A stretch of DNA of 64,000 bases, from NCBI GenBank assembly GCA_019637225.1, contig JAHBWC010000021.1, forward strand, positions 30,698-94,697, written 5' to 3'. The stretch comes from Labilithrix sp. GTDB taxonomy: Bacteria > Myxococcota_A > Polyangia > Polyangiales > Polyangiaceae. Positions 24,804 through 33,231 of the stretch are shown one piece after another; the stretch's first letter is position 1, and the number at the start of each line of letters is the position of its first letter. Position numbers and translations under genes: made by a program. The notes under the pieces are model-generated. The model had not been told where the DNA came from, did no database searches, and saw only the letters and a list, made by a program, of their open reading frames with translations.

Positions 24804-26774
24804 ATGAGTCGCCGGCTCCTCCTCTCGCTCGCGCCCGTCGTCACCGTCGCTCTCGCCGCTGCGTGCGGCGGCGAGACCCCGCCTCCGGCCGCGCCGTGTC
24901 CGCGCTGCCCCGATCCCGCGACGTCGCTGCCGACGACCGCGCCGGCCATCGCCTCGGCGGCGACGCCGGAGGAGGCGAAGAAGTTCATCGAGCAGGTCGA
25001 CAAGGACCTCCGCCGTCTGTGGACCGCGCGCGACCGCGCCGGATGGGTGAACCAGAACTTCATCACCGACGACACCGAGGCGCTCGCCGCGTCGGGTGAA
25101 GAGGCGACGGCGGCCTACGTGACGGACGCGATCCAGAAGGCGCGCCGCTTCGACGGCGTGAAGGGCATCGAGCCGGTCGTCGCGCGGCAGCTCTTGCTCC
25201 TCAAGCTCGCGCAGATCGTCCCCGCGCCGTCGAACGCCGACGAGCGTCGCGAGCTCGCCGAGATCCAGAGCGGCATGACGGCGGTCTACGGAAAGGGCGA
25301 GTACTGCCCGGCGCCGGGCTCGGCCCTCGCGAAGAGCGCGAAGCCGGCGCCCGCGCCGAAGACCGACCCCACGGCGCCGGCGGGCGCGAAGAAGTGCGCC
25401 ACGACCCCGCTCAAGCTCGACGACCTCTCGCGCGTCCTCAAGAAGAGCAGGAACTACGACGAGCTCCTCGAGGCGTGGAAGGGCTGGCACTCGATCGCGC
25501 CGGTGATGAAGGATCGCTACACGCGCTACGCCGAGCTCGGAAACAAGGGCGCGAAGGAGATCGGGTTCGCCGACATGGGCGCGCTCTGGCGCTCCGGCTA
25601 CGACATGACGCCCGACGCGTTCGAGGCCGACATCGAGCGCCTCTGGCAGGACGTCAAGCCGCTCTACGACGATCTCCACTGCTACACGCGGAAGAAGCTC
25701 CGCGCGAAGTACGGCAAGGACAGGGTCGCCGAGAAGGCGCCGATCCCGGCCCACCTCCTCGGCAACATGTGGGCGCAGCAGTGGGACGCGATCTACGACC
25801 TCGTCGAGCCGTTCCCGGGGCAGGGCTCGCTCGACGTCGACAAGAAGCTCGTCGCCAAGAAGTACGACCCGAAGAAGATGGTGGCGCTCGGCGAGCGCTT
25901 CTTCACGTCGCTCGGCCTCGACCCGCTCCCCGCGTCGTTCTGGGAGCGCTCGCTCTTCACGCGCCCGAAGGACCGCGAGGTCGTGTGCCACGCGAGCGCG
26001 TGGGATGTCTCGTGGAACGACGACCTCCGCATCAAGATGTGCATCGAACCGACCGAGGACGATCTCATCACGATCCACCACGAGCTCGGGCACGACTACT
26101 ACTTCCACCACTACTACAAGCTGCCCGTCCTCTTTCAGCAGGGCGCGAACGACGGCTTCCACGAGGGCATCGGCGACACGCTCGCGCTCTCCGTCACGCC
26201 CGACTACCTGAAGAACCTGGGGCTGCTCGACGCCGTGCCGAAGGGCGACAAGGGCCGCATCAACTTCCAGATGAAGATGGCGCTCGACAAGGTCGCCTTC
26301 CTCCCGTTCGGCCTCATGATCGACAAGTGGCGCTGGGACGTCTTCGCCGGCAAGACGCCGAAGGCGAAGTACAACGAGGCGTGGTGGGCGCTCCGCACGA
26401 AGTACCAGGGCGTCGCGCCCGGCGCGCAGCGGAGCGAAGCGGACTTCGATCCGGGCGCGAAGTATCACATCCCCGCGTCGACGCCGTACATCCGCTACTT
26501 CCTCGCGCGCATCTACCAGTTTCAGTTCCACCGCGCGCTCTGCAAGGCGGCCGGGCACACCGGCTCGCTCGACACGTGCAGCATCTACGGCAACAAGGAC
26601 GCGGGCGCGAAGCTCCGCGCGATGCTGGAGCTCGGGCAGAGCAAGCCGTGGCCGGAGGCGCTCGCGGTCCTCTCGGGTGAGACGAAGGCCGACGCCTCGG
26701 CGCTCGTCGAGTACTTCGCGCCGCTCCGCGCGTGGCTGAAGGATCAGAACAAGGGCGAGCAGTGCGGGTGGTGA
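24804..26774 (+). CDS. M2-family (ACE-like) peptidyl-dipeptidase lipoprotein
   Basis: A 656-residue exported metallopeptidase of the angiotensin-converting-enzyme family, which removes dipeptides from peptide C-termini. Signal VTVALAAACGG ends in a lipobox. The zinc site is HHELGHDYY with the third ligand Glu in GFHEGIGDTLALSV, separated as in ACE; QQGANDGFHEGIGDTLALS can be aligned almost residue by residue with the human enzyme from memory. The N-terminal 300 residues hold the helices that narrow the channel. A Pro/Ala/Lys linker near residue 175-190 is an insertion. Probable role: peptide turnover or scavenging in the periplasm or on the surface. ATG 24804 starts the signal peptide; TAGAAG lies 14 nt upstream. 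Confidence 0.9.
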   Translation: MSRRLLLSLAPVVTVALAAACGGETPPPAAPCPRCPDPATSLPTTAPAIASAATPEEAKKFIEQVDKDLRRLWTARDRAGWVNQNFITDDTEALAASGEEATAAYVTDAIQKARRFDGVKGIEPVVARQLLLLKLAQIVPAPSNADERRELAEIQSGMTAVYGKGEYCPAPGSALAKSAKPAPAPKTDPTAPAGAKKCATTPLKLDDLSRVLKKSRNYDELLEAWKGWHSIAPVMKDRYTRYAELGNKGAKEIGFADMGALWRSGYDMTPDAFEADIERLWQDVKPLYDDLHCYTRKKLRAKYGKDRVAEKAPIPAHLLGNMWAQQWDAIYDLVEPFPGQGSLDVDKKLVAKKYDPKKMVALGERFFTSLGLDPLPASFWERSLFTRPKDREVVCHASAWDVSWNDDLRIKMCIEPTEDDLITIHHELGHDYYFHHYYKLPVLFQQGANDGFHEGIGDTLALSVTPDYLKNLGLLDAVPKGDKGRINFQMKMALDKVAFLPFGLMIDKWRWDVFAGKTPKAKYNEAWWALRTKYQGVAPGAQRSEADFDPGAKYHIPASTPYIRYFLARIYQFQFHRALCKAAGHTGSLDTCSIYGNKDAGAKLRAMLELGQSKPWPEALAVLSGETKADASALVEYFAPLRAWLKDQNKGEQCGW

Positions 26775-26822
26775 AGGGCCGTCCAAGAATGGGACGGGGG
26801 AACCGCTCGCGAAAAGGATGAT

Positions 26823-26861
26823 GCTCGAGAGCTGTCCAACGACGTTGGGCAGCGCGCGAGC
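26823..26861 (+). repeat. Long hairpin downstream of the M2 peptidase gene
   Basis: GCTCG, a 3x3 internal loop (AGA/GCG), then GCTGTCCAAC paired with GTTGGGCAGC around a GAC loop, then CGAGC: 15 pairs in two stacked stems including one U-G. It lies 48 nt after the stop. There is no U-tract, so it may be a Rho-associated 3' end, an mRNA stabiliser or a processing site. Confidence 0.55.
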
Positions 26862-27121
26862 GCTCGTGCGTACGTGAAAGGCGCACGCGTCGGGTAGTCG
26901 AGTCTCACGCGCTGTGCGCCGCGAGCAACGACAGCCTCTTCCGGCGATCCACCTCGTCGCCGATGGGGGCGGTGAACCACGCCGACGTCCGCGAGCGTGG
27001 GGTGACGGCCCGTGGCGCGCGGCGATCGCGAGCGGCGCACGGCGCGCCGTACGCGCGCTGGAGCACGTGTAATTTCAGGGTGATCGCGCGCTCCGAGCCT
27101 TCCCTCCGAGGTCGGCTCCGC

Positions 27122-27127
27122 TATGCT
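27122..27127 (+). promoter_or_regulatory. -10-like TATGCT, 5 nt before ATG 27133
   Basis: TATGCT followed by TTTCG and the kinase ATG. The shortest spacing of the set in this window. Confidence 0.45.
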
Positions 27128-27132
27128 TTTCG

Positions 27133-28689
27133 ATGGTGGCCCAGGACGTCCCGTCCCATCTGCCTTCGCCGGTGAACATCGGTGACATCGTCGACAAGTA
27201 CCGCGTCGAGCACGTGGTCGGCGTCGGTGCGATGGGGCTCGTCGTCGCGGCGCGCCACACGACGCTCGACCAGATCGTCGCGATCAAGTTCCTCGTCGAG
27301 CACCGCTTCGGATCGCGCGACGAGTCGATCGCGCGCTTCCTCGGCGAGGCGCGCGCCGCGGCGCGCATCCAGTCGGACCACGTCTGCCGCGTCTCCGACG
27401 TCGGGATGCTCCCGACGGGCGTGCCGTTCATGATCATGGAGCACCTCGAGGGCAACGACCTCGAGGAGGAGATCATCGCGCGCGGTCAGCTCGATCTCGT
27501 CGAAGCCGTCGACTACGTGCTGCAGGCGTGCGACGCGATCGCCGCCGCGCACCAGCTCGGCATCGTCCATCGCGACCTCAAGCCGGCGAACCTCTTCCTG
27601 GCGCGGCGTCCCGACGGCTCGCGTCGCGTGAAGGTGCTCGACTTCGGCATCTCGAAGGCGACGACGGGCAAGCAGCGCTTTACCCGCGAGACGAGGAGCC
27701 TCGGCACGCCCGCGTACATGCCTCCCGAGCAGATCACGGACCCGATGGGCGTCGATCACCGCGCCGACATCTGGGCGCTCGGCGCGATCCTCTACGAGGT
27801 CCTCACCGGGCAGATGGCGTTCGTCGGCGGCAACATCAAGGAGGTCCTCGACCGTGTCCTCGCCGAGGACCCCTGTCCGATCCCGGCGCTCCGTCGTGAC
27901 GTCCCGCCGGAGCTGACGGCCATCGTGAGCCGCGCGCTCGCGCGCGACCGTGACGCGCGCTGGCCGACGGCGGCGACCTTCGCCCGCGCGCTCGCGCCGT
28001 TCGGCTCGATCGGCGTGCTCAGCGGGCTCGCGAGCATCCAGCGCGAGGTTGGTTCACTCTCCTCGATCTCGGCGCTCCGCGTATCGCCGCCGCAAGCGGC
28101 GATGATGGGCGCGCCCGCCGGCGCGATGGGCTCGGGGGCGTACGCCGCGTACGTCCCTCTGTCGACGCCTCACCCCATGATGGGCGCGGCGAGCTCCGGG
28201 CAGTACCCCGTGCACGCGCCGGCGCCGAGCGTGGACGCGATGGTCTCGAGCCTGCCGCGCGAGATGCCGACGCAGCCCGACCCGGGCGAGCTCAGTCGCC
28301 GACACTTCGTGGTCCAGGACTGGGCGGCGCTCCAGACGCGCCGTCGCCGCGCGCGCACGGCGATCCTCCTCATGGTCTCCGCGCTCCTCCTCGCGTCGAC
28401 CGCGGCGGTCCTCGTGTACCGCGTCGCCCGACCGCGGCTGCCCCGCGCGGAGCGGGGGAGCGCCGCGGCGAGCAGCGCGACGCTCGCGGTGAGCGCGGCA
28501 GCGCCGCTCGAGCCGGCGACGCTCGCGCCGCCCGCCGCCCCGCCGGCCGAGCCGCCTGCTGCGCCGTCGTTCGAGCCGTCGGCGAGCGCCGCTCCGAGCT
28601 CTGTGCAACCTACATCCACATCCGTGCGCTCTGCATCTAGCGCGGTGCACCCCGCACGTCATCCGCGCGTGAAGCCGACGCGCAAGTAG
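27133..28689 (+). CDS. Ser/Thr protein kinase with C-terminal membrane anchor
   Basis: A 518-residue Hanks-type kinase. The glycine loop VVGVGAMGLVVAAR, ATP Lys52 (VAIKFL), catalytic loop H146-RDLKPANLF, metal-binding D170-FGISK and the activation-segment end GTPAYMPPEQ are all intact, so it should be active. The kinase domain ends near residue 295; about 110 linker residues rich in Ala/Pro/Met follow, then a transmembrane helix (about 408-428, TAILLMVSALLLASTAAVLV). Roughly 90 Ala/Pro/Ser-rich residues lie outside the membrane. This matches the Pkn family of myxobacteria. A terminator-like structure follows the stop. Targets unknown; the prion-like membrane protein is next. Confidence 0.9.
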   Translation: MVAQDVPSHLPSPVNIGDIVDKYRVEHVVGVGAMGLVVAARHTTLDQIVAIKFLVEHRFGSRDESIARFLGEARAAARIQSDHVCRVSDVGMLPTGVPFMIMEHLEGNDLEEEIIARGQLDLVEAVDYVLQACDAIAAAHQLGIVHRDLKPANLFLARRPDGSRRVKVLDFGISKATTGKQRFTRETRSLGTPAYMPPEQITDPMGVDHRADIWALGAILYEVLTGQMAFVGGNIKEVLDRVLAEDPCPIPALRRDVPPELTAIVSRALARDRDARWPTAATFARALAPFGSIGVLSGLASIQREVGSLSSISALRVSPPQAAMMGAPAGAMGSGAYAAYVPLSTPHPMMGAASSGQYPVHAPAPSVDAMVSSLPREMPTQPDPGELSRRHFVVQDWAALQTRRRRARTAILLMVSALLLASTAAVLVYRVARPRLPRAERGSAAASSATLAVSAAAPLEPATLAPPAAPPAEPPAAPSFEPSASAAPSSVQPTSTSVRSASSAVHPARHPRVKPTRK

Positions 28690-28702
28690 GCGCGCTCCGA
28701 GC

Positions 28703-28743
28703 TCGAACGCGACCGTTCGACGCGCTCTGCCGCGCGCGTTTTT
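28703..28743 (+). terminator. Tandem hairpin terminator after the first kinase gene
   Basis: Stem TCGAACG/CGTTCGA (28703-28720) is followed by ACGCGC/GCGCGT (28720-28739) and a run of five T (28739-28743). The second stem plus U-run is a plausible intrinsic terminator; the first may compete with it because they share base 28720. Confidence 0.6.
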
Positions 28744-28860
28744 CAGTCTCCGGCGGATCGCCCCCTCCCGCAAAAGAGCGCTGGATTCGGCTGTTTTGTG
28801 CCAATTTTGGGGGTCGGCGGGAGCCTCGAACAAAACGTGATCCCGGAAGCGATCCAAGCG

Positions 28861-28866
28861 TAAGAT
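28861..28866 (+). promoter_or_regulatory. -10-like TAAGAT, 7 nt before ATG 28874
   Basis: TAAGAT ends 7 nt before the start of the prion-like membrane protein gene, just downstream of the terminator. Confidence 0.4.
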
Positions 28867-28873
28867 ATGCGCC

Positions 28874-29833
28874 ATGAACCAACCCCCCGGTGGCAACTAC
28901 CCCCCCGGCTATCCGCCCGGCGGCGGCTATCCTGGTCAGCAGCCTCAGCAAGGTGGCTACGGCCAGCCGCAACAGCCTGGCTACGGTCAACCCGGCCAGC
29001 AGCCCCAGCAGGGTGGCTACGGCCAGCCGCAGCAGGGTGGCTACGGCCAGCCGCAGCAGCCGCAGCAGGGTGGCTACGGCCAGCCGCAGCAGCCCGCCGC
29101 GCAGCCCGGTTACGGTCAGCCGCCGCAGCAGCAGCCCCAGCAGGGTGGCTACGGCCAGCCGCCGAGCGCGCAGCCGGGTGGCTACGGCCAGCCGCAGCAG
29201 CAGCCGGGTGGCTACGGCCAGCCGCAGCAGCAGCCGGGTGGCTACGGCCAGCCGCAGCAGCAGCCGGGTGGCTACGGCCAGCCGCAGCAGCCCGGTGGCT
29301 ACGGTCAGCCGCAGGGTCAGCCCGGCTACGGACAGCAGCAGCCCGGCGGCGGCTTCGGCGGCGCGATGCAAGGCGCGTTCGGTCAGATGCAGCAGGGCAT
29401 GCCCGGCATGGGCTTCGGCGCACCGGGCGCCAAGCCGACCCCGCGCAACGCCGTCATGACCATGCTCCTGCCGTTCGGCATCATGGTCGTCGGCAACATC
29501 ATCGCGACGATCCTCGTGATGGTGACCGACGTCGCGGCGCTCGGCCTCGTCGGCAACCTCTTCGGCCTCGCCGGCGCCATCATCGCGCTGATGTCGATCA
29601 TCAAGATGACGAACGAGCTGAAGACGGTGACGGGCAACCCGGCGTTCCCGTGGTGGCCCGTGATCATCCCGTTCTACCAGTACTACTGGATGTGGATGAT
29701 GGTCCCCGCCGAGATGGCGAAGGCGAAGCAGATGCGGGGGATCCAGAAGCCGGCTCGCGGCTTCGTGGTCTACTTCTTCTTCTTCCTCTACGCCTACGCG
29801 GCGGACCTGAACGACATCGCGAACAGCCCGTAA
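28874..29833 (+). CDS. Membrane protein with prion-like Gly/Gln/Tyr/Pro-rich N-terminus
   Basis: A 319-residue protein in two halves. Residues 1-175 are low complexity, built from about a dozen [12 protein letters not shown] repeats with almost no charged residue; the composition (Tyr, Gln, Gly, Pro) is like phase-separating prion-like domains. Residues about 195-319 hold three or four membrane segments ([72 protein letters not shown]). The membrane half may relate to small DUF4234/DUF4870-like proteins, but I cannot assign it. It lies between two membrane-anchored Ser/Thr kinases and could be their substrate or scaffold; that is inference. Confidence 0.8.
   Translation: MNQPPGGNYPPGYPPGGGYPGQQPQQGGYGQPQQPGYGQPGQQPQQGGYGQPQQGGYGQPQQPQQGGYGQPQQPAAQPGYGQPPQQQPQQGGYGQPPSAQPGGYGQPQQQPGGYGQPQQQPGGYGQPQQQPGGYGQPQQPGGYGQPQGQPGYGQQQPGGGFGGAMQGAFGQMQQGMPGMGFGAPGAKPTPRNAVMTMLLPFGIMVVGNIIATILVMVTDVAALGLVGNLFGLAGAIIALMSIIKMTNELKTVTGNPAFPWWPVIIPFYQYYWMWMMVPAEMAKAKQMRGIQKPARGFVVYFFFFLYAYAADLNDIANSP
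28920..29343 (+). repeat. Coding minisatellite of GGYGQPQQ units
   Basis: Near-identical units GGTGGCTACGGCCAGCCGCA recur with spacings of 24, 30, 33 and 42 nt. Units at about 29180-29300 are identical over 33 nt, which points to recent unit gain. Confidence 0.8.
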
Positions 29834-29947
29834 AAAGGCCCTTCGCACCGATCGACACCGCGGCGGCGCGGGTCGGGAGCCCACCGTAGGACGGTGTGGG
29901 CGCCTGACCGGCGCCGCGTCGCTTTGTCCGGACGCTCGCGCTCCTGA

Positions 29948-29953
29948 TAGACT
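29948..29953 (+). promoter_or_regulatory. -10-like TAGACT, 9 nt before GTG 29963
   Basis: TAGACT with TTGTCC at 29924-29929 as a possible -35 (18-nt spacer). Confidence 0.45.
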
Positions 29954-29962
29954 CGGAGCGTC

Positions 29963-31609
29963 GTGTCGGAAGCCGCCCTGGCGAAGGCGGAGCATGAGCC
30001 GCTCATCATCGGTCGTTACGCACTGTTCGACGCGCTCGCGTCGGGCGGGATGGCCACGGTCCATCTTGGGCGCCTGCTCGGGCCGGTCGGGTTCGGGCGC
30101 ACGGTCGCCGTAAAGCGGCTCCACACGCACTACACGACCGATCCGGACTTCGTGACGATGTTCATGGATGAGGCGCGCATCGTCGCCCGCATCCGCCACC
30201 CGAACGTCGTTCCGATGGTCGACGTGATCGAGTCGCGCAAGGGGCTCTTCCTCGTCATGGAGTACGTCCACGGCGAGTCGTTCTCGAAGCTCCTGCGCAC
30301 GTGCCGCGCGGCGAGCGACGCCATCCCGCTCAAGGTCGTGAGCTCGATCATGCACGGCGTCTTGCTCGGCCTCCACGCGGCGCACGAGACCAAGGGCGCG
30401 AGCGGCGAGCTGCTCGACGTGGTGCACCGCGACGTCTCCCCGCAGAACATCATCGTCGGCGCCGACGGCGTCGCGCGCGTGCTCGACTTCGGCGTCGCCA
30501 AGGCCGCGGGCCGCGCCCAGGTGACGCGCGAAGGCCAGATCAAAGGCAAGCTCACGTACATGGCGCCCGAGCAGATCCGCGGCAGGGTCGACCGGCGCGC
30601 CGACGTGTTCGCGGCCGCCGTCGTCCTCTGGGAAGCGCTCGCGGGCCGGCGCTTCCACGAAGGCGCGAAGGACGTCGAGATCGTCACGCGCGTCGTGCAG
30701 GGCCAGTTCCCGAAGCCGAGCGAGTTCCGCCCCGACGTCCCGCCGGAGCTCGACGCCATCGTGATGCGCGGGCTCGAGGTCGACGTCGACGCGCGCTACC
30801 AGGACGCGCGGGCGCTGGCGATCGATCTCGAGCGCAAGGTCGGCCTCGCGAACCCGAGCGCGATCGGCGAGTGGGTCGAGCGCCTCGCCGCCGACGCCCT
30901 CCGCCAGCGGGGCGACCGGATCGCCGCGATGGAGATGGCGTCGGGCGCGCTCGCTCCCCTCGAGTCGGTCCCGCCGCCGGGCGAGGGTGGAGACGCCGCG
31001 TCGTCCGACCCGCGCCTGTCGACTCCCAGCGCCGGCGACCTCGGGTCGCCTTACCGCCCGCCCTCGGCGAGCGAGGCGAGCCTGCCGTCGAGCGTCAGCG
31101 CCGCGGACGCGGCCATCTCGAGCGGGGGCACTCCGCTCGGCACCGAGCTGCCGGCGTACCCCGCGCGGCGCGATCACGCGCCGGTCATCGCGGTCGTGAG
31201 CTTCCTCGGTGCGCTCGCGCTCGTCGGAGCGATCCTGGGAGGCCTCTCGCTCTACGCGCGTGGCAACGCGACGACGGCGCCGTCCATGAGCGCCTCGACG
31301 AGCGCGCCGCCGCCGCTCGCGGGCACCGGCGCGGAGAGCGCGCCGGCTCCGAGCTCGACGCTCTCGGCTGCGCCGAGCGGCGCGCCCGACCCGAGCGCCG
31401 CGCCTGCGGCCGAGCCGAGCGCCGCGGCCGCGCCGTCGAGCAAGACGAACGCCCCGGTGGAGCGCGCGACGCCGGACGCGGGACCGACGGCGCGTCCGAC
31501 GGCGGCGCCCTATCGGCCGCCGCCGCCGAAGAAGGACTGCGATCCCCCGTACGTCGTCGACGAGCAGGGGCACCGGAAGTACAAGCGCGAGTGCATGGGC
31601 GGCGATTGA
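29963..31609 (+). CDS. Ser/Thr protein kinase with membrane anchor, HRDVSPQN type
   Basis: A 548-residue Hanks-type kinase. It has the glycine loop ALASGGMATVHLGR, ATP Lys51 (VAVKRLHTHY), catalytic loop H155-RDVSPQNII, D175-FGVAK and the activation-segment end GKLTYMAPEQ. The catalytic loop has VSPQN in place of the usual LKPEN; the Asp and Asn are kept, the Lys is replaced by Ser, a variant frequent in myxobacterial kinases. A transmembrane helix lies at about 406-428 (VIAVVSFLGALALVGAILGG), then an Ala/Pro/Ser-rich tail ending in a short Cys-containing basic segment (KKDCDPPYVVDEQGHRKYKR). The next gene begins 19 nt downstream, so this kinase may be in the chaperone operon. Confidence 0.9.
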   Translation: MSEAALAKAEHEPLIIGRYALFDALASGGMATVHLGRLLGPVGFGRTVAVKRLHTHYTTDPDFVTMFMDEARIVARIRHPNVVPMVDVIESRKGLFLVMEYVHGESFSKLLRTCRAASDAIPLKVVSSIMHGVLLGLHAAHETKGASGELLDVVHRDVSPQNIIVGADGVARVLDFGVAKAAGRAQVTREGQIKGKLTYMAPEQIRGRVDRRADVFAAAVVLWEALAGRRFHEGAKDVEIVTRVVQGQFPKPSEFRPDVPPELDAIVMRGLEVDVDARYQDARALAIDLERKVGLANPSAIGEWVERLAADALRQRGDRIAAMEMASGALAPLESVPPPGEGGDAASSDPRLSTPSAGDLGSPYRPPSASEASLPSSVSAADAAISSGGTPLGTELPAYPARRDHAPVIAVVSFLGALALVGAILGGLSLYARGNATTAPSMSASTSAPPPLAGTGAESAPAPSSTLSAAPSGAPDPSAAPAAEPSAAAAPSSKTNAPVERATPDAGPTARPTAAPYRPPPPKKDCDPPYVVDEQGHRKYKRECMGGD

Positions 31610-31628
31610 CGCGCCGAGCGTTCCGCCG

Positions 31629-32888
31629 ATGACCTGGCGCGCCTCCGACGACATCCTGCTCCAGCGGCTCGAGGACGAGAGCGTCGTGGAGGCGCTGTTC
31701 GCTGCCGTCGTGCGCGCCGGGGGTGCGCCGGCGGCTCCGGGCCTGCACCCGCGCGCGGGCGGGCTCGTCGACGCGCTTCGCAAGATCCCGCGGGGAGCGG
31801 AGGCCGTCGCCGCTGCGCTCGCCGGCGACGTGATGCCCCTCGCGCGGCTCGTCGACGAGCTCGCGTTCGCCGGCGCGCCTCCCGAGCTGTTGCATCACCT
31901 CGCGCTCTTTCATCGCGCGTCCGCCGCGGCGCTCGAAGAGACGGCGCCCGAGGCCGCGGCGAGCGCGTGGGTCCGCTCGCTCGCCGCCTGGTTCGCCCTC
32001 GCCGAGGAGCGCACCTACCTCGCGCGCTTCGAGGAGCTCGTGCTCGGCCGCGACGCGGCCCGCCGAGGCCGCGGGGCGGACGCCGGGATCCCGCCGGAGC
32101 GCGTCCCGCTCGAGCTCGTCGCCGACGTCGCGGCGCGCGCCGACGCCGCGGCGAGCGACCTCGGGCAAGCCGGGCGCGCCGCCCTCCTCGCGCTCGCGCG
32201 GATCGACGAGGCGGCGCGCATCGCGGGCGCACCAGAGTCGGCGGCGGCTCGCGCGCGCGCGGAGGCCGAGCGCCGCCGGAACGCGGCGATCGAGGCGGCG
32301 CTGGCGCTGATCGGCGAAGGCCTCGAAGAAGCGAACGTGCGCGGAGAGCTGACGTCGCAGGGCCGCGCGCTGCTCCTCCGCGCCGTCGCGGTGTGGACCT
32401 GGACGTCCAACGACGAGGCCGTCGAGCACTTCGTCGTCGACCGCGCCGACAAGATCGGCTGGGAGCTCTATCGCGCGCGGAGCTGGGACGCGCTCCGTCA
32501 CCTCCTCGATCCGTTCCGCCCGATGTTCGACAGCCTCGCGTCGCGGATCGAGCGCGACCCGAGCCGCATCGCCTACGCGGCCGGCTGCGCGCAGATGTTC
32601 GTCTTCCTCGCGGAGGTCGACCGGCATCTCCCGCGGAAGCTCGAGCTCGCGGAGCGGGCGGTGAAGATCTGTCCGACGCATCGCAACGGCCGCATCGTCC
32701 TCGCCGCGATCCTGTGCGAGCAGGCGATGGAAACGATGCGCGCGATGGTCGTCTTCGCGCGCCGCGATCGGATCGAGCGCGTGGAGGCGCTGCTCGAGCG
32801 CGCGGAGTCGCTCTACGCGTCGGCGAGCGAGCTCGACGAGGCGAAGGACATGCTCCGGCGTGTGAAACGCGGGCGCATCGCGGTCTGA
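31629..32888 (+). CDS. Alpha-helical protein of unknown function, first of the chaperone operon
   Basis: A 419-residue protein of almost only amphipathic helices, rich in Ala, Arg and Glu, with no membrane segment or signal. The spacing of helices and motifs such as RKLELAERAVKICPTHRNGR and ERVEALLERAESLYASASEL suggests a TPR-like scaffold near the C-terminus. I do not recognise the family. It is the first of five same-strand genes up to 37738 that include a J-like protein and a long Hsp70, so a co-chaperone or client-binding role is possible. Confidence 0.7.
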   Translation: MTWRASDDILLQRLEDESVVEALFAAVVRAGGAPAAPGLHPRAGGLVDALRKIPRGAEAVAAALAGDVMPLARLVDELAFAGAPPELLHHLALFHRASAAALEETAPEAAASAWVRSLAAWFALAEERTYLARFEELVLGRDAARRGRGADAGIPPERVPLELVADVAARADAAASDLGQAGRAALLALARIDEAARIAGAPESAAARARAEAERRRNAAIEAALALIGEGLEEANVRGELTSQGRALLLRAVAVWTWTSNDEAVEHFVVDRADKIGWELYRARSWDALRHLLDPFRPMFDSLASRIERDPSRIAYAAGCAQMFVFLAEVDRHLPRKLELAERAVKICPTHRNGRIVLAAILCEQAMETMRAMVVFARRDRIERVEALLERAESLYASASELDEAKDMLRRVKRGRIAV

Positions 32889-32960
32889 GCGCTCCACGGC
32901 GACCGTCTCTCCGCCGACGGCCATGGCGCCGAACGCTCGCCCGTGCCAAAGGGAGAGGCC

Positions 32961-33203
32961 ATGGATCGCTTCGAGCACTGCATGGTCGAGTTCTACTGGA
33001 CACCCCCCGCCGGCGCGGCCCCCGGATCCTTCAAGCCGAGCTTCAGCGTCTTTCACCCGGACGGTCGCCAGGAGCCGCACGAAGGGAGCAACCCGGAGCT
33101 GGCCGTGCTCTTCAGCCGGCTCGGCGCCGAGGGCTGGCGCGTCGCCACCGCGGTCAGCAGCTCGAACTGGATCCTCTGGACGCTCGAGCGAAAGCTCGGC
33201 TGA
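32961..33203 (+). CDS. Small DUF4177-like protein
   Basis: An 80-residue protein. Its end, LGAEGWRVATAVSSSNWILW followed by TLERKLG, has the GxEGW-hydrophobic-WxLxR pattern of DUF4177-type proteins, which form a small alpha-beta fold of unknown role. ATG 32961 is chosen because GGGAG lies 6-10 nt upstream; a GTG at 32943 is less likely. It sits between the helical protein and the J-like protein on the same strand. Confidence 0.6.
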   Translation: MDRFEHCMVEFYWTPPAGAAPGSFKPSFSVFHPDGRQEPHEGSNPELAVLFSRLGAEGWRVATAVSSSNWILWTLERKLG

Positions 33204-33231
33204 CCGCTCGCCGCGGCGCGCCGGCGGCGCT

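Larger units (their letters stand above)
26775..27132. other. Intergenic stretch, 358 bp
   Basis: No open frame here has coding character on either strand. It contains a long hairpin at 26823-26861 and, at its right end, the TATGCT hexamer before the kinase gene. I see no tRNA or known RNA. Confidence 0.6.

Noticed and set aside
23868..26786. Long minus-strand frame opposite the M2 peptidase
   Set aside because: The plus strand encodes an intact peptidase; the minus translation has no domain and is a GC shadow.
26775..27132. tRNA or small RNA gene in the gap
   Set aside because: One strong hairpin is present but no cloverleaf or known RNA pattern.
28920..29343. CRISPR-like repeat array
   Set aside because: The repeats are in frame, irregularly spaced and lie inside a coding sequence; there are no unique spacers or cas genes.
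28637..31783. 1048-codon minus-strand frame opposite the prion-like and kinase genes
   Set aside because: Its [14 protein letters not shown] repeats are only the antisense of the GGYGQPQQ minisatellite.
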